From Gemmataceae bacterium (GTDB lineage Bacteria; Planctomycetota; Planctomycetia; Gemmatales; Gemmataceae), in the NCBI GenBank assembly GCA_019752375.1, contig JAIEMG010000001.1, forward strand, positions 1 to 48,394: a stretch of DNA of 48,394 nt, read 5' to 3'. This document shows, piece after piece, positions 25,882 through 34,845 of the stretch (positions are counted from its first letter, which is position 1; every line of letters begins with the position of its first letter). Made by a program: the position numbers and the translations under genes. Under the pieces are notes generated by a model. That model was not told where the DNA came from. It made no database searches and saw only the letters and a program-made list of their open reading frames with translations.

Positions 25882-26315
25882 GAAGAGGGACCGTAAAAGT
25901 TGAGTTCCAGATCTACACCCAGCTCGCCACACAACCTTAGCGTTTCCGCTTTCAGCACCTCTGCGGAATAATTGTCTTCGGAAAACCAGCCAACTCGCAA
26001 GGAAACCTCACCTTCTTTTCTCAGATCGCCAAAGAGATCGCGGTGCGACCGCAGTTTTTCCAGGCACTCCAAAATGAACTCCGAAATCGGCTTGGAACCT
26101 GAGTAGATCCGTTCTTCCTCGTGCAGATCAGCACTCCAGTGGGAGAGCAGGGTTTTCCGTTCGGGCATGACTGGCTTGCCTTTGACCCGTCTTAGGTCTC
26201 CAGCCCGCGATTTGATACTTGGGTGAAGCTCGCGAATGGCTTCCGTAATGACTTTGGGATCGATCGTCGGGTGAACGATGCTTAGGCTGATGCAGTAGTG
26301 AAACTCGTTCGCCAT
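25878..26315 (-). CDS. DUF4279 domain-containing protein
   Basis: 145-aa protein resembling DUF4279, a small alpha/beta family that often occurs near immunity-type genes. The characteristic parts are ISLSIVHPTIDPKVITEAI and LLSHWSADL, with a C-terminal strand DLELNFYG. It has no signal peptide. The ATG at 26315 gives the family-like start MANEFHYCISL. The stop overlaps the rimO start, so expression is coupled although no functional link to RimO is known. Confidence 0.72.
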   Translation of the reverse strand: MANEFHYCISLSIVHPTIDPKVITEAIRELHPSIKSRAGDLRRVKGKPVMPERKTLLSHWSADLHEEERIYSGSKPISEFILECLEKLRSHRDLFGDLRKEGEVSLRVGWFSEDNYSAEVLKAETLRLCGELGVDLELNFYGPSS

Positions 26316-26396
26316 CTTGTCTCGGGGTTTCCCGGTGCGATTCTCACGTCCGGACAACGGGCAAGGTGGATTGGGTCGCAAAAGGCTCCCTTCGAC

Positions 26397-26633
26397 TCAA
26401 GCGACCGAAACCTCCAGTGGCGACAGCGACTCGATGAGGATGAGCGATAGATTCTCCCAGCGATCGTAGACCTCCGGAGAATCGCCGACGAACGTGAAAA
26501 CAAGTAGGTCTCGTCTCCCGACGCGCACCATCTCGGGATGATGAATATCGAAGGTACGGCCGCTGTTCATCCGAATGCGGAACGGACGAAAAGGCGCAGC
26601 TTGCACATAGTTGAGAACTTCTTGGGACGTCAT
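26397..26633 (-). CDS. Conserved small planctomycete protein, 78 aa
   Basis: Small acidic protein with the pattern APFRPFRIRMNSGRTFDIHHPEMV, then LLVFTF and DRWENLSLILIESL. I recall near-identical patterns from many planctomycete genomes, always without known function; this is memory rather than a search. The composition suggests a compact beta-barrel like an Sm or SH3 fold (inference). It is the first gene of the leftward series leading to DUF4279, rimO and pgsA, with 81 bp to the next gene. Confidence 0.72.
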   Translation of the reverse strand: MTSQEVLNYVQAAPFRPFRIRMNSGRTFDIHHPEMVRVGRRDLLVFTFVGDSPEVYDRWENLSLILIESLSPLEVSVA

Positions 26634-26917
26634 GTCAGCCTCTCCCGCGCGGACGAGTGTGCATGGAGGTTATACCGGATTCGTTGCGCAAGCGTCAAGT
26701 TGGCGTACATTGGCGGGGTAGCGAACCTGCGGCCGCCCGCCGCGTCGGCGATCGATTGGCGCACGAATTTCCTTGATGACCCGGGGCGCTCTTGGAGTAA
26801 GATACCTCTCACAACGATCCACCATCGGAATGGTGTGCGTTGACGCGCACAGGGATGGAACTTCGGTCCTTCGCCGGCCTCCCTTGGATTTCCAGCGACC
26901 CCTAACGAAGTGCTGTC
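26634..26917. other. Divergent intergenic region, no feature recognised
   Basis: 284 bp between the divergent 78-aa and zinc-ribbon genes. No repeat, hairpin or convincing promoter pair was found; TAAGAT near 26797 is a possible -10 box only. Confidence 0.4.
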
Positions 26918-27403
26918 ATGTCGATTGACTTCACGTGCAATGGCTGTGGGACCTACCTGCAGGCGGGAGACCACCTGGTAGGACGAGTCCTGAAATGCTA
27001 CAAGTGCGGCGGCCTGTTCACGGTGCCGACGGCATCGACGATTTCGCGGCCCAACCGCCCGTCCGCCGCATCCAGTCCGCCGCCAGCACCCGCTGCGCCG
27101 CCGCCGATGCCCACGCTGGCACCAAGTCCGCCGCCGATGCCGGCACCCATGGCGATGCCGCCGATGCCCGCGGCCGCGGAAGCCGCCGACTTCGAGTTGC
27201 CGCCCGATTTCGGCGTGGACGAACCAATCCAGCCCATGCAAGAAGAGCCGGTGGAAGAGTTGGTCGACGCCGAGGACATCCTCATGCTGGAGGAAGACCC
27301 CGGTGCCACCGCTCCAGCGCCTGCCGAAGGTGCAATCGAGGAGTTCGACGCCGCGGACATCCTCCTGCTCGAAGAAGAGCCGCCGAAGAAAAAGAAGAAG
27401 TGA
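26918..27403 (+). CDS. Zinc-ribbon protein with Pro/Ala linker and repeated acidic motif
   Basis: 161-aa cytoplasmic protein of unknown role. Residues 1-35 form a four-cysteine zinc ribbon: CNGC (Cys7, Cys10) and CYKC (Cys27, Cys30). Residues about 45-85 are Pro/Ala/Met-rich and probably disordered. The acidic C-terminal half contains one motif twice: DAEDILMLEEDP and DAADILLLEEEP, about 35 residues apart, and the protein ends in five lysines. This looks like an adaptor with two short binding motifs (inference). A terminator hairpin follows at 27437. Confidence 0.72.
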   Translation: MSIDFTCNGCGTYLQAGDHLVGRVLKCYKCGGLFTVPTASTISRPNRPSAASSPPPAPAAPPPMPTLAPSPPPMPAPMAMPPMPAAAEAADFELPPDFGVDEPIQPMQEEPVEELVDAEDILMLEEDPGATAPAPAEGAIEEFDAADILLLEEEPPKKKKK

Positions 27404-27436
27404 TCCGGGTTCGGCACAGGACCATGGAAACGAGAC

Positions 27437-27485
27437 AGTCCCGATCAGTGGACACCAAGAAGATGGCCGCTGATCGGGACTTTTG
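27437..27485 (+). terminator. Terminator after the zinc-ribbon gene
   Basis: AGTCCCGATCAG (27437-27448) pairs exactly with CTGATCGGGACT (27470-27481) across a 21-nt loop and runs into a T-run (27481-27484). It lies between convergent genes. Confidence 0.75.
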
Positions 27486-27535
27486 CGTTGTACGCTCAGC
27501 GAGGGCTGACGGGAACGCCGACCCCGCTTGATTCG

Positions 27536-28273
27536 CTACTTGGACTTCGGCTTTTCTTTGTCCTTCTTCGCCTTCGCTTCCTCGTATTCCTTGATGTACT
27601 TTTCCGGGTTCGCGTTGAACTCCGACCGGCAGCCGCCGCAGCAGACGTAGTAGGTCTGTCCCTTGTAGGTTACCCGCATCGCGGCCGGACCGCCACTGAC
27701 GATGCACTCCGGCCCGCTGTCGTCCTTGTTCGCAAAGGCCACGCCTTCCTTGGTCGCTCCCACCTGGTACACCCGCGTGAACGAGCCGCGGTCCTCGGGC
27801 TTCACTTCGTAGTGGTAGAGGTAGCGATTGTTGTGCAGCAGGCTGATGACCATGCGCTGCGTTTCCTTCTTCTTTTCGTCGCTCCGCTCCAGCGTCAGCA
27901 CGTGTTCCTTCAGCTTGCCTTCGAAGGCGATCGTTTCCTTTTCGGTCGTCTGGAGTTTCAACTGGTAGTGGTCCTTGTCGGCCACGTAGCGGAGTTCGCC
28001 GTCGACGAAGTATTTGCCCTTCTCGAAGGCAACGGTGAGCCAGGCGTCATTGCCCTTGAACTGCCATTCCCAGCTGATGGTCTCCTGCCAGTAGCCCTTT
28101 TGCTTTTGGGCCTTGCTGCCTTCGGGCGTGCCGGTGGCCCGCCAGGAGCCGATCAGGTCGTGGAAGGCCTGCAGCGCTTCCTTGGGCGTGCGCTTGGCCG
28201 GGCCGTCCGCGGTCGTGGCCGTTTGCACGGCAATCAGCGTCATCAACACGGTCAGGCCTAGCAGGCGCTTCAT
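27536..28273 (-). CDS. Secreted protein with C-terminal YHS-like cysteine domain
   Basis: 245-aa exported protein. Residues 1-22 are a signal peptide (MKRLLGLTVLMTLIAVQTATTADG). The middle (about 35-165) resembles lipocalin-like DUF1579 proteins (HDLIGSWRATGTPEG, repeated beta strands). The C-terminus has a YHS/TRASH-like segment YKGQTYYVCCGGCRSEF followed by NPEKYIKEY, the usual metal-binding pattern, here with three cysteines in CCGGC. It ends in a Lys/Glu-rich tail. A role in periplasmic metal sensing or binding is likely but unproven. It is divergent from the large dehydrogenase gene. Confidence 0.72.
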   Translation of the reverse strand: MKRLLGLTVLMTLIAVQTATTADGPAKRTPKEALQAFHDLIGSWRATGTPEGSKAQKQKGYWQETISWEWQFKGNDAWLTVAFEKGKYFVDGELRYVADKDHYQLKLQTTEKETIAFEGKLKEHVLTLERSDEKKKETQRMVISLLHNNRYLYHYEVKPEDRGSFTRVYQVGATKEGVAFANKDDSGPECIVSGGPAAMRVTYKGQTYYVCCGGCRSEFNANPEKYIKEYEEAKAKKDKEKPKSK

Positions 28274-28420
28274 GATTCGTTTCCTCGCGGTCGGAAGTGA
28301 CCCGTTCTGTTAAACACCTGGCCCGAATGAAAGTTGCGGAATGGTCCGCGCTTCAGCATACTGAGGAAGCCCCTCGCTTGCGCGGCGGGCCCAAGTGCAA
28401 CGATGAAGGAGATTCGATCG

Positions 28421-31400
28421 ATGAAACGCACCACCGCCCTGTTCCTGGCGGTCGCCGTCCCCCTGGCGTTCCTCGTCTCGTCCGATACCGTGGTCACGGC
28501 CCAGAAGAATGAAGTCATCCCGCATGGACAGGATGCGCCGCCGGGACCGCCACTGTCGCCGGCCGAGGCGATCAGGAAGATGACGGTACCCGAAGGCTTC
28601 ACCGTCGAGTTGGTCGCGGCGGAACCGGACATCGTCAATCCCGTCGGCATGACCTTTGACGAGCGCGGCCGGGTCTGGATCACGGAAAGCCTGGAATATC
28701 CGCGCCATTCCGCCGGCCCCGGCAAGGACCGGGTCAAGGTGCTGGAAAGCACCAAGGGCGACGGCATTTACGACAAGGTCACGATCTTCGCCGAGGGGCT
28801 GAACATCCCGTCCGGCATCGCGGTCGGCCACGGCGGCGTCTGGGTCGCCAACGCGCCGGATATCCTCTTCTACAAGGAAGGCCCGGACGGCAAAGCGGCC
28901 GGCAAGCCCGAAGTCGTCGTCACCGGCTTCGGCCGCTCCGACACGCATGAGCTGCCGAACTCACTGACCTGGGGCCCCGACGGCTGGCTCTATGGCCTCA
29001 ATGGCGTCTTCAATCCCAGCGTCGTGAAGAGCAACAACGGCAAGGAATATCGTTTCACCGTCGCGCTGTTCCGCATTCATCCGAAGACGCGCGAGTTCCA
29101 GTTGTTCTGCGAAGGCACCAGCAACCCCTGGGGCGTCGCCTGGGACAACGACGGCAGTGCCTTTATCAGCGCCTGCGTCATCGACCATCTCTGGCACCTG
29201 GTCGAAACGGGCTATTACCACCGCCAAGGCGGACCGTATCCGCCGCACACGTGGAAGCTCGGCTCGATCGTCAAGCACAAGCACCAGCGAGCGGCCTACT
29301 GCGGCATCACGTTCTTCGATAGCGACGCCTATCCGGCCGAATATCGCGAAAAACTCTACATGGGCAATATCCACGGCGGCTGCATTAACTGCGACGAAGT
29401 GACACGCGACGGCTCGACCTACTTCGGCAAGGGCCGACCCGACTTCCTGACTGCCAACGACAAGTGGTTCATGCCGGTGGTGCAGAAGACCGGGCCGGAC
29501 GGATGCCTGTACGTCCTCGATTGGTACGACCGCTATCACTGCTACCAGGACGCCAACCGGGATCCCAAGGGCATCGACCGCGACCGCGGCCGGCTCTACC
29601 GCGTGCGCTACAAGGACACGCCGCGGGCGGGCAAGTTCGACCTGGCGAAGGAGAGCGACGACGACCTCATCAAGCGCCTGCACAGCCCGAACGTCTATTT
29701 CCGCGACATCGCCCAGCGCATCCTGACGGAACGCGATTCCGCGCAAGGTCGCGATATGCTCGAAAAGCTGGTACTGAACGATTCCGCACCGCGCAAAGCA
29801 CGGATGCACGCACTATGGTCGTTGGTCGGCACCGGCAAGCTCGACGCAGTGTTCTCCAAGCGGCTGCTGGCGCACAGGGATCCCGCCTTCCGAGCGTGGG
29901 CCGTCCGCGCGGCCGGCAACGCTCGCAACGTCGATCCGGGGATCCGCAACGCCATCGTCGCCCTGGCCCAGGACCCGTCGCCCGATGTGAAGCTCCAGGT
30001 CGCCATAGCAGCTTGCAAGCTCGACGGCGTCGAACCGATGCCCGTGCTGCTCCAGGTGCTGGCACGCTGCGGGGACGACAAGGTGATCCCGGCCATCGTC
30101 TGGCAGAACCTGCACCCACTACTCGAGGACAAGAGCGGCCACTTCATCCGCGTCGTGGAGAAGACGGACCTCAAGGCGTCGCCCAACCTGGCCGGACTGT
30201 TGCCCCGCGTCATCGAGCGCATGATCGGCAGCAAGAAACCCGATCCACACGCCCTCTGCCAGCTGCTGGCATTGCTGATCGAAGGTAAAAATGGCCATCA
30301 CGAGTGCTGCTGCCAGTGCATGGCGACGCTGGCAGGCAAGGTCCAGACCGGCGAGGTGGCCGGCGACCATCATGCGGTCATCAAGAACAAGCTGCTGCCG
30401 GTCGTCCAGCGCGTGCTGGTCGAGAAACCCGATCATCCGCTGTATCTCGACGCCGCCCTGCTCGCCGCGACTTTGAAGGAGCCCGCCGGCGTCGAGGCAG
30501 TCCGCAAGGTGTTCGCCGCGAAGGAGCAGACCGAGGCCGCACGGCTCAAGGCGCTGGCCGCGCTCATCACGGCCGGCGATGCCACGCTGATGGACGGTGT
30601 CACGGTCATCCTCACGGACGCCAAGGGCAACACCGTGGCCTTCCGCGGCCAGGTGCTGGCCGCCCTGGGCAAGCTCGAACAGCCGAAAGTCGCCGAAGTG
30701 GTCCTCGACCTCTATCCGAAGATGGAATCGGACCTGCAGCCCAAGGCGATCGAGTTGCTGACGCAGCGCGTGCCGTGGAGCAAGCTGCTGCTCCAGCGCA
30801 TCGCCAAGAAGGAGATCTCGTCCGGGACGCTGAACGTCAACCAGGTCAAAAAGTTGCTGGCGTTCAAGGACATGGAGCTGACCAAGCAGGTGACCGCCGT
30901 CTGGGGCAATCTGCGCGACGAACGCAATCCGGAACGCGAAAAGGTCGTCATCGAGATGCGGAACTATCTGCGCAAGACGCCCGGCGACCCGAAGGCCGGC
31001 CAGCTGGTATTCAAGAACGTCTGTGCCCAGTGCCACAAGATTTACGGCGAAGGCCAGGAGGTGGGGCCAGACGTGACCGCGAACGGCCGCAGCGATTTTG
31101 AACAGCTGCTGTCCAACGTCTTCGATCCGAGCCTGGTTATCGGTGCAGGCTACCTGGCAACGACCGTGGCTACCAAGAAGGGCCAGGTCCTCACCGGCAT
31201 CGTGGTCGAGGACAATGCCCAGCGTGTCGTGCTGAAGGTCCAAGGAGGAAAGCTGGAGACGATTGCTCGCGGCGACATCGACGAGATGGCCGTCAGCAAG
31301 GTATCGCTAATGCCGGAAGGACTGGAGAAGCAACTCAAGCCGCAGGAGATCGCCGACCTGTTCGCGTTCCTGTGCCTCGATAAACCGCCGACCGATCCAT

Positions 31401-31438
31401 CGGCAAAGCGTATCCCTGGGTCGCCGAATCCGAAGTAG
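28421..31438 (+). CDS. PVC-type dehydrogenase / HEAT / cytochrome c protein
   Basis: 1005-aa exported redox protein of the type expanded in Planctomycetes and Verrucomicrobia. A signal peptide covers residues 1-25. Residues about 55-430 form the membrane-bound dehydrogenase beta-propeller, ending with the family text LDWYDRYHCYQDANRDPKG and RGRLYRVRY. HEAT-like helices follow to about residue 830. The C-terminal cytochrome c domain has one haem motif CAQCH (868-872). An unusual Cys/His cluster, HHECCCQC, lies in the HEAT region (about 625-632). ATG 28421 has AAGGAG upstream. The protein probably oxidises a sugar or alcohol in the periplasm; the substrate is unknown. Confidence 0.9.
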   Translation: MKRTTALFLAVAVPLAFLVSSDTVVTAQKNEVIPHGQDAPPGPPLSPAEAIRKMTVPEGFTVELVAAEPDIVNPVGMTFDERGRVWITESLEYPRHSAGPGKDRVKVLESTKGDGIYDKVTIFAEGLNIPSGIAVGHGGVWVANAPDILFYKEGPDGKAAGKPEVVVTGFGRSDTHELPNSLTWGPDGWLYGLNGVFNPSVVKSNNGKEYRFTVALFRIHPKTREFQLFCEGTSNPWGVAWDNDGSAFISACVIDHLWHLVETGYYHRQGGPYPPHTWKLGSIVKHKHQRAAYCGITFFDSDAYPAEYREKLYMGNIHGGCINCDEVTRDGSTYFGKGRPDFLTANDKWFMPVVQKTGPDGCLYVLDWYDRYHCYQDANRDPKGIDRDRGRLYRVRYKDTPRAGKFDLAKESDDDLIKRLHSPNVYFRDIAQRILTERDSAQGRDMLEKLVLNDSAPRKARMHALWSLVGTGKLDAVFSKRLLAHRDPAFRAWAVRAAGNARNVDPGIRNAIVALAQDPSPDVKLQVAIAACKLDGVEPMPVLLQVLARCGDDKVIPAIVWQNLHPLLEDKSGHFIRVVEKTDLKASPNLAGLLPRVIERMIGSKKPDPHALCQLLALLIEGKNGHHECCCQCMATLAGKVQTGEVAGDHHAVIKNKLLPVVQRVLVEKPDHPLYLDAALLAATLKEPAGVEAVRKVFAAKEQTEAARLKALAALITAGDATLMDGVTVILTDAKGNTVAFRGQVLAALGKLEQPKVAEVVLDLYPKMESDLQPKAIELLTQRVPWSKLLLQRIAKKEISSGTLNVNQVKKLLAFKDMELTKQVTAVWGNLRDERNPEREKVVIEMRNYLRKTPGDPKAGQLVFKNVCAQCHKIYGEGQEVGPDVTANGRSDFEQLLSNVFDPSLVIGAGYLATTVATKKGQVLTGIVVEDNAQRVVLKVQGGKLETIARGDIDEMAVSKVSLMPEGLEKQLKPQEIADLFAFLCLDKPPTDPSAKRIPGSPNPK

Positions 31439-31446
31439 GAGAGCGA

Positions 31447-31559
31447 ACCCCAAAGGCACGAAGAACACAAAGAAGAAAAGGCAAAGAAAGTCAGAGCATT
31501 TAGCAACGCCGTGCTTTGCTCTGCTTCTTTGCCTTTTTCTTCTTTGTGCCTTTGGGGGT
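31447..31559. repeat. Imperfect long inverted repeat between convergent genes (family F)
   Basis: The left arm starts at ACCCCAAAGGCAC (31447) and the right arm ends in GTGCCTTTGGGGGT (31559); the arms of roughly 45-50 nt are purine-rich (AAAGAAGAAAAGGCAAAGAA) versus pyrimidine-rich. Two small internal shifts make the pairing imperfect. It lies between the stops of the dehydrogenase gene and tsf and could terminate both. Confidence 0.75.
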
Positions 31560-31564
31560 ATTCC

Positions 31565-32410
31565 CTACTTTTCGCCGACGCGATAGCGGACGAACTTGAC
31601 GACCTTCAAGCCCGCGGCCTTGAGCACGTCGCCGACCTTCTTGGTGTCGTCCTTGACGAACGGCTGCTCGACCAGCACGTTCTCGGTGTAGTAGGACTTG
31701 ATCTTGCCTTCGATGATCATGGCAAGGATGTTGGCCGGCTTGTTCTTGTTCTTCGGGTCGGCCGCAATCTGCTCCTCGGCGATTTCCTTTTCCTTGGCAA
31801 TCACCTCAGCCGGCACGTCCTCGGAGCGTGCCGCGACCGGGTTCTTGGCCGTGATGTGCATGCACACGTCGCGCAGGAGCTGGTCCTCGGCCTTGTCGCC
31901 TTCCACCTGGAGCAGCACGCCGACGGTGCCGTCGTGGTGGACGTAGCTGCCCAGCAATCCGTTCAGGCGGGTGAAGCGGGCCGGCTTCATGTTCTCGCGG
32001 ATCAGGCCGACCACGTCGCCGACGCGGTCGTTGACAGTCTTCTTGTCGTCGTCGATGAACGGCTCGGTCAACAGCGCGTCGACGGACGCAGTGTCCTTGA
32101 TCGCCACGTGCCGGGCCAGGTCGTTGGACAGCTTGACGAAGTGCTCGTTCTTCGCCACCGGGGCGCTTTCGCAGCGCACCTCGATGATGGCCCCGAATTT
32201 CTTGGCGTTGTCGATGTAGACCGCAATGCGGCCCTCGGCGGTCTCGCGGTCGCCCTTCTTGGCCTGGATGCCGGCGTTCTTCTTGCGGAGGAAGTCGATC
32301 GCCTTGTCCATGTCGCCGGCGCACTCGGTTAGCGCGGCTTTGCATTCCATCATCGGCGCGTTGGTCCGGTCGCGCAGGGCCTTTACCGCGGCGGGAGAAA
32401 TGGTGCTCAT
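31565..32410 (-). CDS. tsf: Translation elongation factor Ts
   Basis: 281-aa nucleotide exchange factor for EF-Tu, of normal length. The N-terminal UBA-like domain reads AVKALRDRTNAPMMECKAALTE, with the signature M-x-C-K-x-A-L. The core contains YVHHDGTVGVLLQVEGDK and the TDF-equivalent region is typical. The C-terminus is FVRYRVGEK. The start ATG at 32410 has GGAAAGGAACACC upstream. It follows rpsB on the minus strand, the classical order, with a nested hairpin in the 121-bp gap. Confidence 0.97.
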   Translation of the reverse strand: MSTISPAAVKALRDRTNAPMMECKAALTECAGDMDKAIDFLRKKNAGIQAKKGDRETAEGRIAVYIDNAKKFGAIIEVRCESAPVAKNEHFVKLSNDLARHVAIKDTASVDALLTEPFIDDDKKTVNDRVGDVVGLIRENMKPARFTRLNGLLGSYVHHDGTVGVLLQVEGDKAEDQLLRDVCMHITAKNPVAARSEDVPAEVIAKEKEIAEEQIAADPKNKNKPANILAMIIEGKIKSYYTENVLVEQPFVKDDTKKVGDVLKAAGLKVVKFVRYRVGEK

Positions 32411-32435
32411 GCAGGGTGTTCCTTTCCGGATAACT

Positions 32436-32509
32436 ATCAGCCGTCAGCTTTCAGCGATCAGCCTGTAAAGACGGCTGATCGTTTGCGATTCTGAAAGCTG
32501 ACGGCTGAT
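32436..32509. repeat. Nested hairpin in the rpsB-tsf gap (family G)
   Basis: Outer 19-bp arms (32436-32454 and 32491-32509) enclose an inner 9-bp stem CGATCAGCC/GGCTGATCG (32455-32463 and 32473-32481). The words CAGCCGTC and GACGGCTG recur in both. It could attenuate or process the rpsB-tsf transcript. Confidence 0.8.
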
Positions 32510-32531
32510 GGCTGTAAAGCGGAGGCTCGTC

Positions 32532-33416
<885 letters not shown>

Positions 33417-33846
33417 AAACTGCCCTCCTGCCCTGCGGCGGGGTGAAGAGAAGATGGAAAACCCGTATTCTACACCGACTTCGCGGCCTTGGCATGTCTG
33501 CGCAGCGGTGAAGAGGTTCATCGTAGCAACGAGGGGCCGATGGGTCAAACGGTTTTGGAAAAACCCGGCACCGTCGGCCCCCCGGCGACTACTTTCTGGG
33601 CCGCACATCGAGCGAGACGTCCGCGGCGGCCGGTGCCGCTCATCCAGATCGGCGCTGCTGCGTTTTGCAGGTGGGGCATTCCGTCGCGCTGCATATCGGA
33701 GCCGGATCATGACCGGAAGTGTGGACGGTTCGGGGCACGCGCTCATTCGCATTCGGGAAGCATACCGACGTAACGGAAACGGTGTTGGACGCGTGGATCG
33801 ATAGCGGGCTTGGCCGCTCCGCTATTGCGCAGGTGATGGCGAGAGT
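33417..33846. other. Upstream region of rpsB, no gene recognised
   Basis: 430 bp between the WD40 gene end and the rpsB start. On the minus strand TAGAAT (33467-33472) is a possible -10 box about 50 bp before rpsB, but no matching -35 is seen. Short open frames exist in several directions without codon bias or recognisable similarity, so I treat it as leader and spacer DNA. Confidence 0.45.
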
Positions 33847-34821
33847 TTATTTCGCCACCGGGACCGGGGTGATGTAGCACATGTGATTGTCGTGTCCGGT
33901 GATGACCGTCTTGCCATCCGGCGCGAATGTGATGCAGTAGCCGACAGACTTGATCTTGCGGCTCGCGGCGGGTTTGCCATCGGCGAGGTTCCAGATCGTG
34001 ATGTTGCCGCCGTAGCCGATCGTGGCCAGGTCCTTGCCGTCGCGCGAGAAGACGACGCCGTACAGGTCATCGCTGGTCGGGCCGAGCTTCTTCACCTCCT
34101 TGCCGTCCGCCACCGTCCAGACACGCAGGAACTTGTCGAATCCAACCGTGTACAGCGTGGCGTTGTCGGCCGAGAAGGCCAGGCCGGTGACGGGTTGCGG
34201 CATCTTGAACTCGGCGTCGAAGGCGTGGCCCTTGATGGCGCGGGCTTCCTTCTGTCCCGGCACGTCCCAGAGCTTGACCACGCCGTCGCCGCCGCCGGAC
34301 GCCAGCACCTTGCCGTCCGGGCTGAAGGCGACGGAGTAAACGGATCCGCCGTGAGCGCCCAGGTTCTTCACTTCCTTGCCGTCTTCGGGGTTCCACAGCC
34401 GCACGGTCTTGTCGGCACCGCCGGAGGCCAGCGTCTTGCCGTCGGGGCTGAACGCCACCATGTCGACGATGCCCGTGTGCCCCTTCAATTCGCGGATCAT
34501 TTTGCCGTCGGCGACGTTCCAGAGCTTGATGAGCTGATCGCTGCCGGAGGAGGCCACGGTATTGCTGTCGGGGCTGAATGCAACGGAGTACACCGGACCC
34601 TTGTGGCCGGTCAGCGTGCGCAGCTCCTTGCCGGTGGCGAAGTCCCAGAGCTTGACCGTGTCGTCAAAGCCCGCCGTGGCGAGCACCTTGCCGTCGGGGC
34701 TCAGGGCCACGCCGTAGACCAGGGCCGTGTGGCCTTTCAGTTCCTTGGAAGCATCACCGTCCGCAGCCAGGACGGACAGGCTGAGCGTCAGTGCCACGAG
34801 TGCCGACAAGCCGCGAATCAT
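33847..34821 (-). CDS. Exported WD40-repeat protein
   Basis: 324-aa single-domain seven-bladed beta-propeller. Residues 1-20 are a signal peptide (LSALVALTLSLSVLAADG). Blades are marked by GHTALVYGVALSPDG, GHKGPVYSVAFSPD, GHTGIVDMVAFSPDG, AHGGSVYSVAFSPDG, then three more divergent ones, with repeated VKLWD/LIKLWN ends. No enzymatic or kinase domain is attached. It probably serves as a protein interaction scaffold in the periplasm. ATG 34821 has GGAGCATCCC upstream; the PutA stop is 24 bp away on the same strand. Confidence 0.88.
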   Translation of the reverse strand: MIRGLSALVALTLSLSVLAADGDASKELKGHTALVYGVALSPDGKVLATAGFDDTVKLWDFATGKELRTLTGHKGPVYSVAFSPDSNTVASSGSDQLIKLWNVADGKMIRELKGHTGIVDMVAFSPDGKTLASGGADKTVRLWNPEDGKEVKNLGAHGGSVYSVAFSPDGKVLASGGGDGVVKLWDVPGQKEARAIKGHAFDAEFKMPQPVTGLAFSADNATLYTVGFDKFLRVWTVADGKEVKKLGPTSDDLYGVVFSRDGKDLATIGYGGNITIWNLADGKPAASRKIKSVGYCITFAPDGKTVITGHDNHMCYITPVPVAK

Positions 34822-34845
34822 GGGATGCTCCTGACGATTCGACCG

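Noticed and set aside
33417..33846. Short open frames in the gap upstream of rpsB
   Set aside because: No codon bias, ribosome-binding site or recognisable similarity in any frame.
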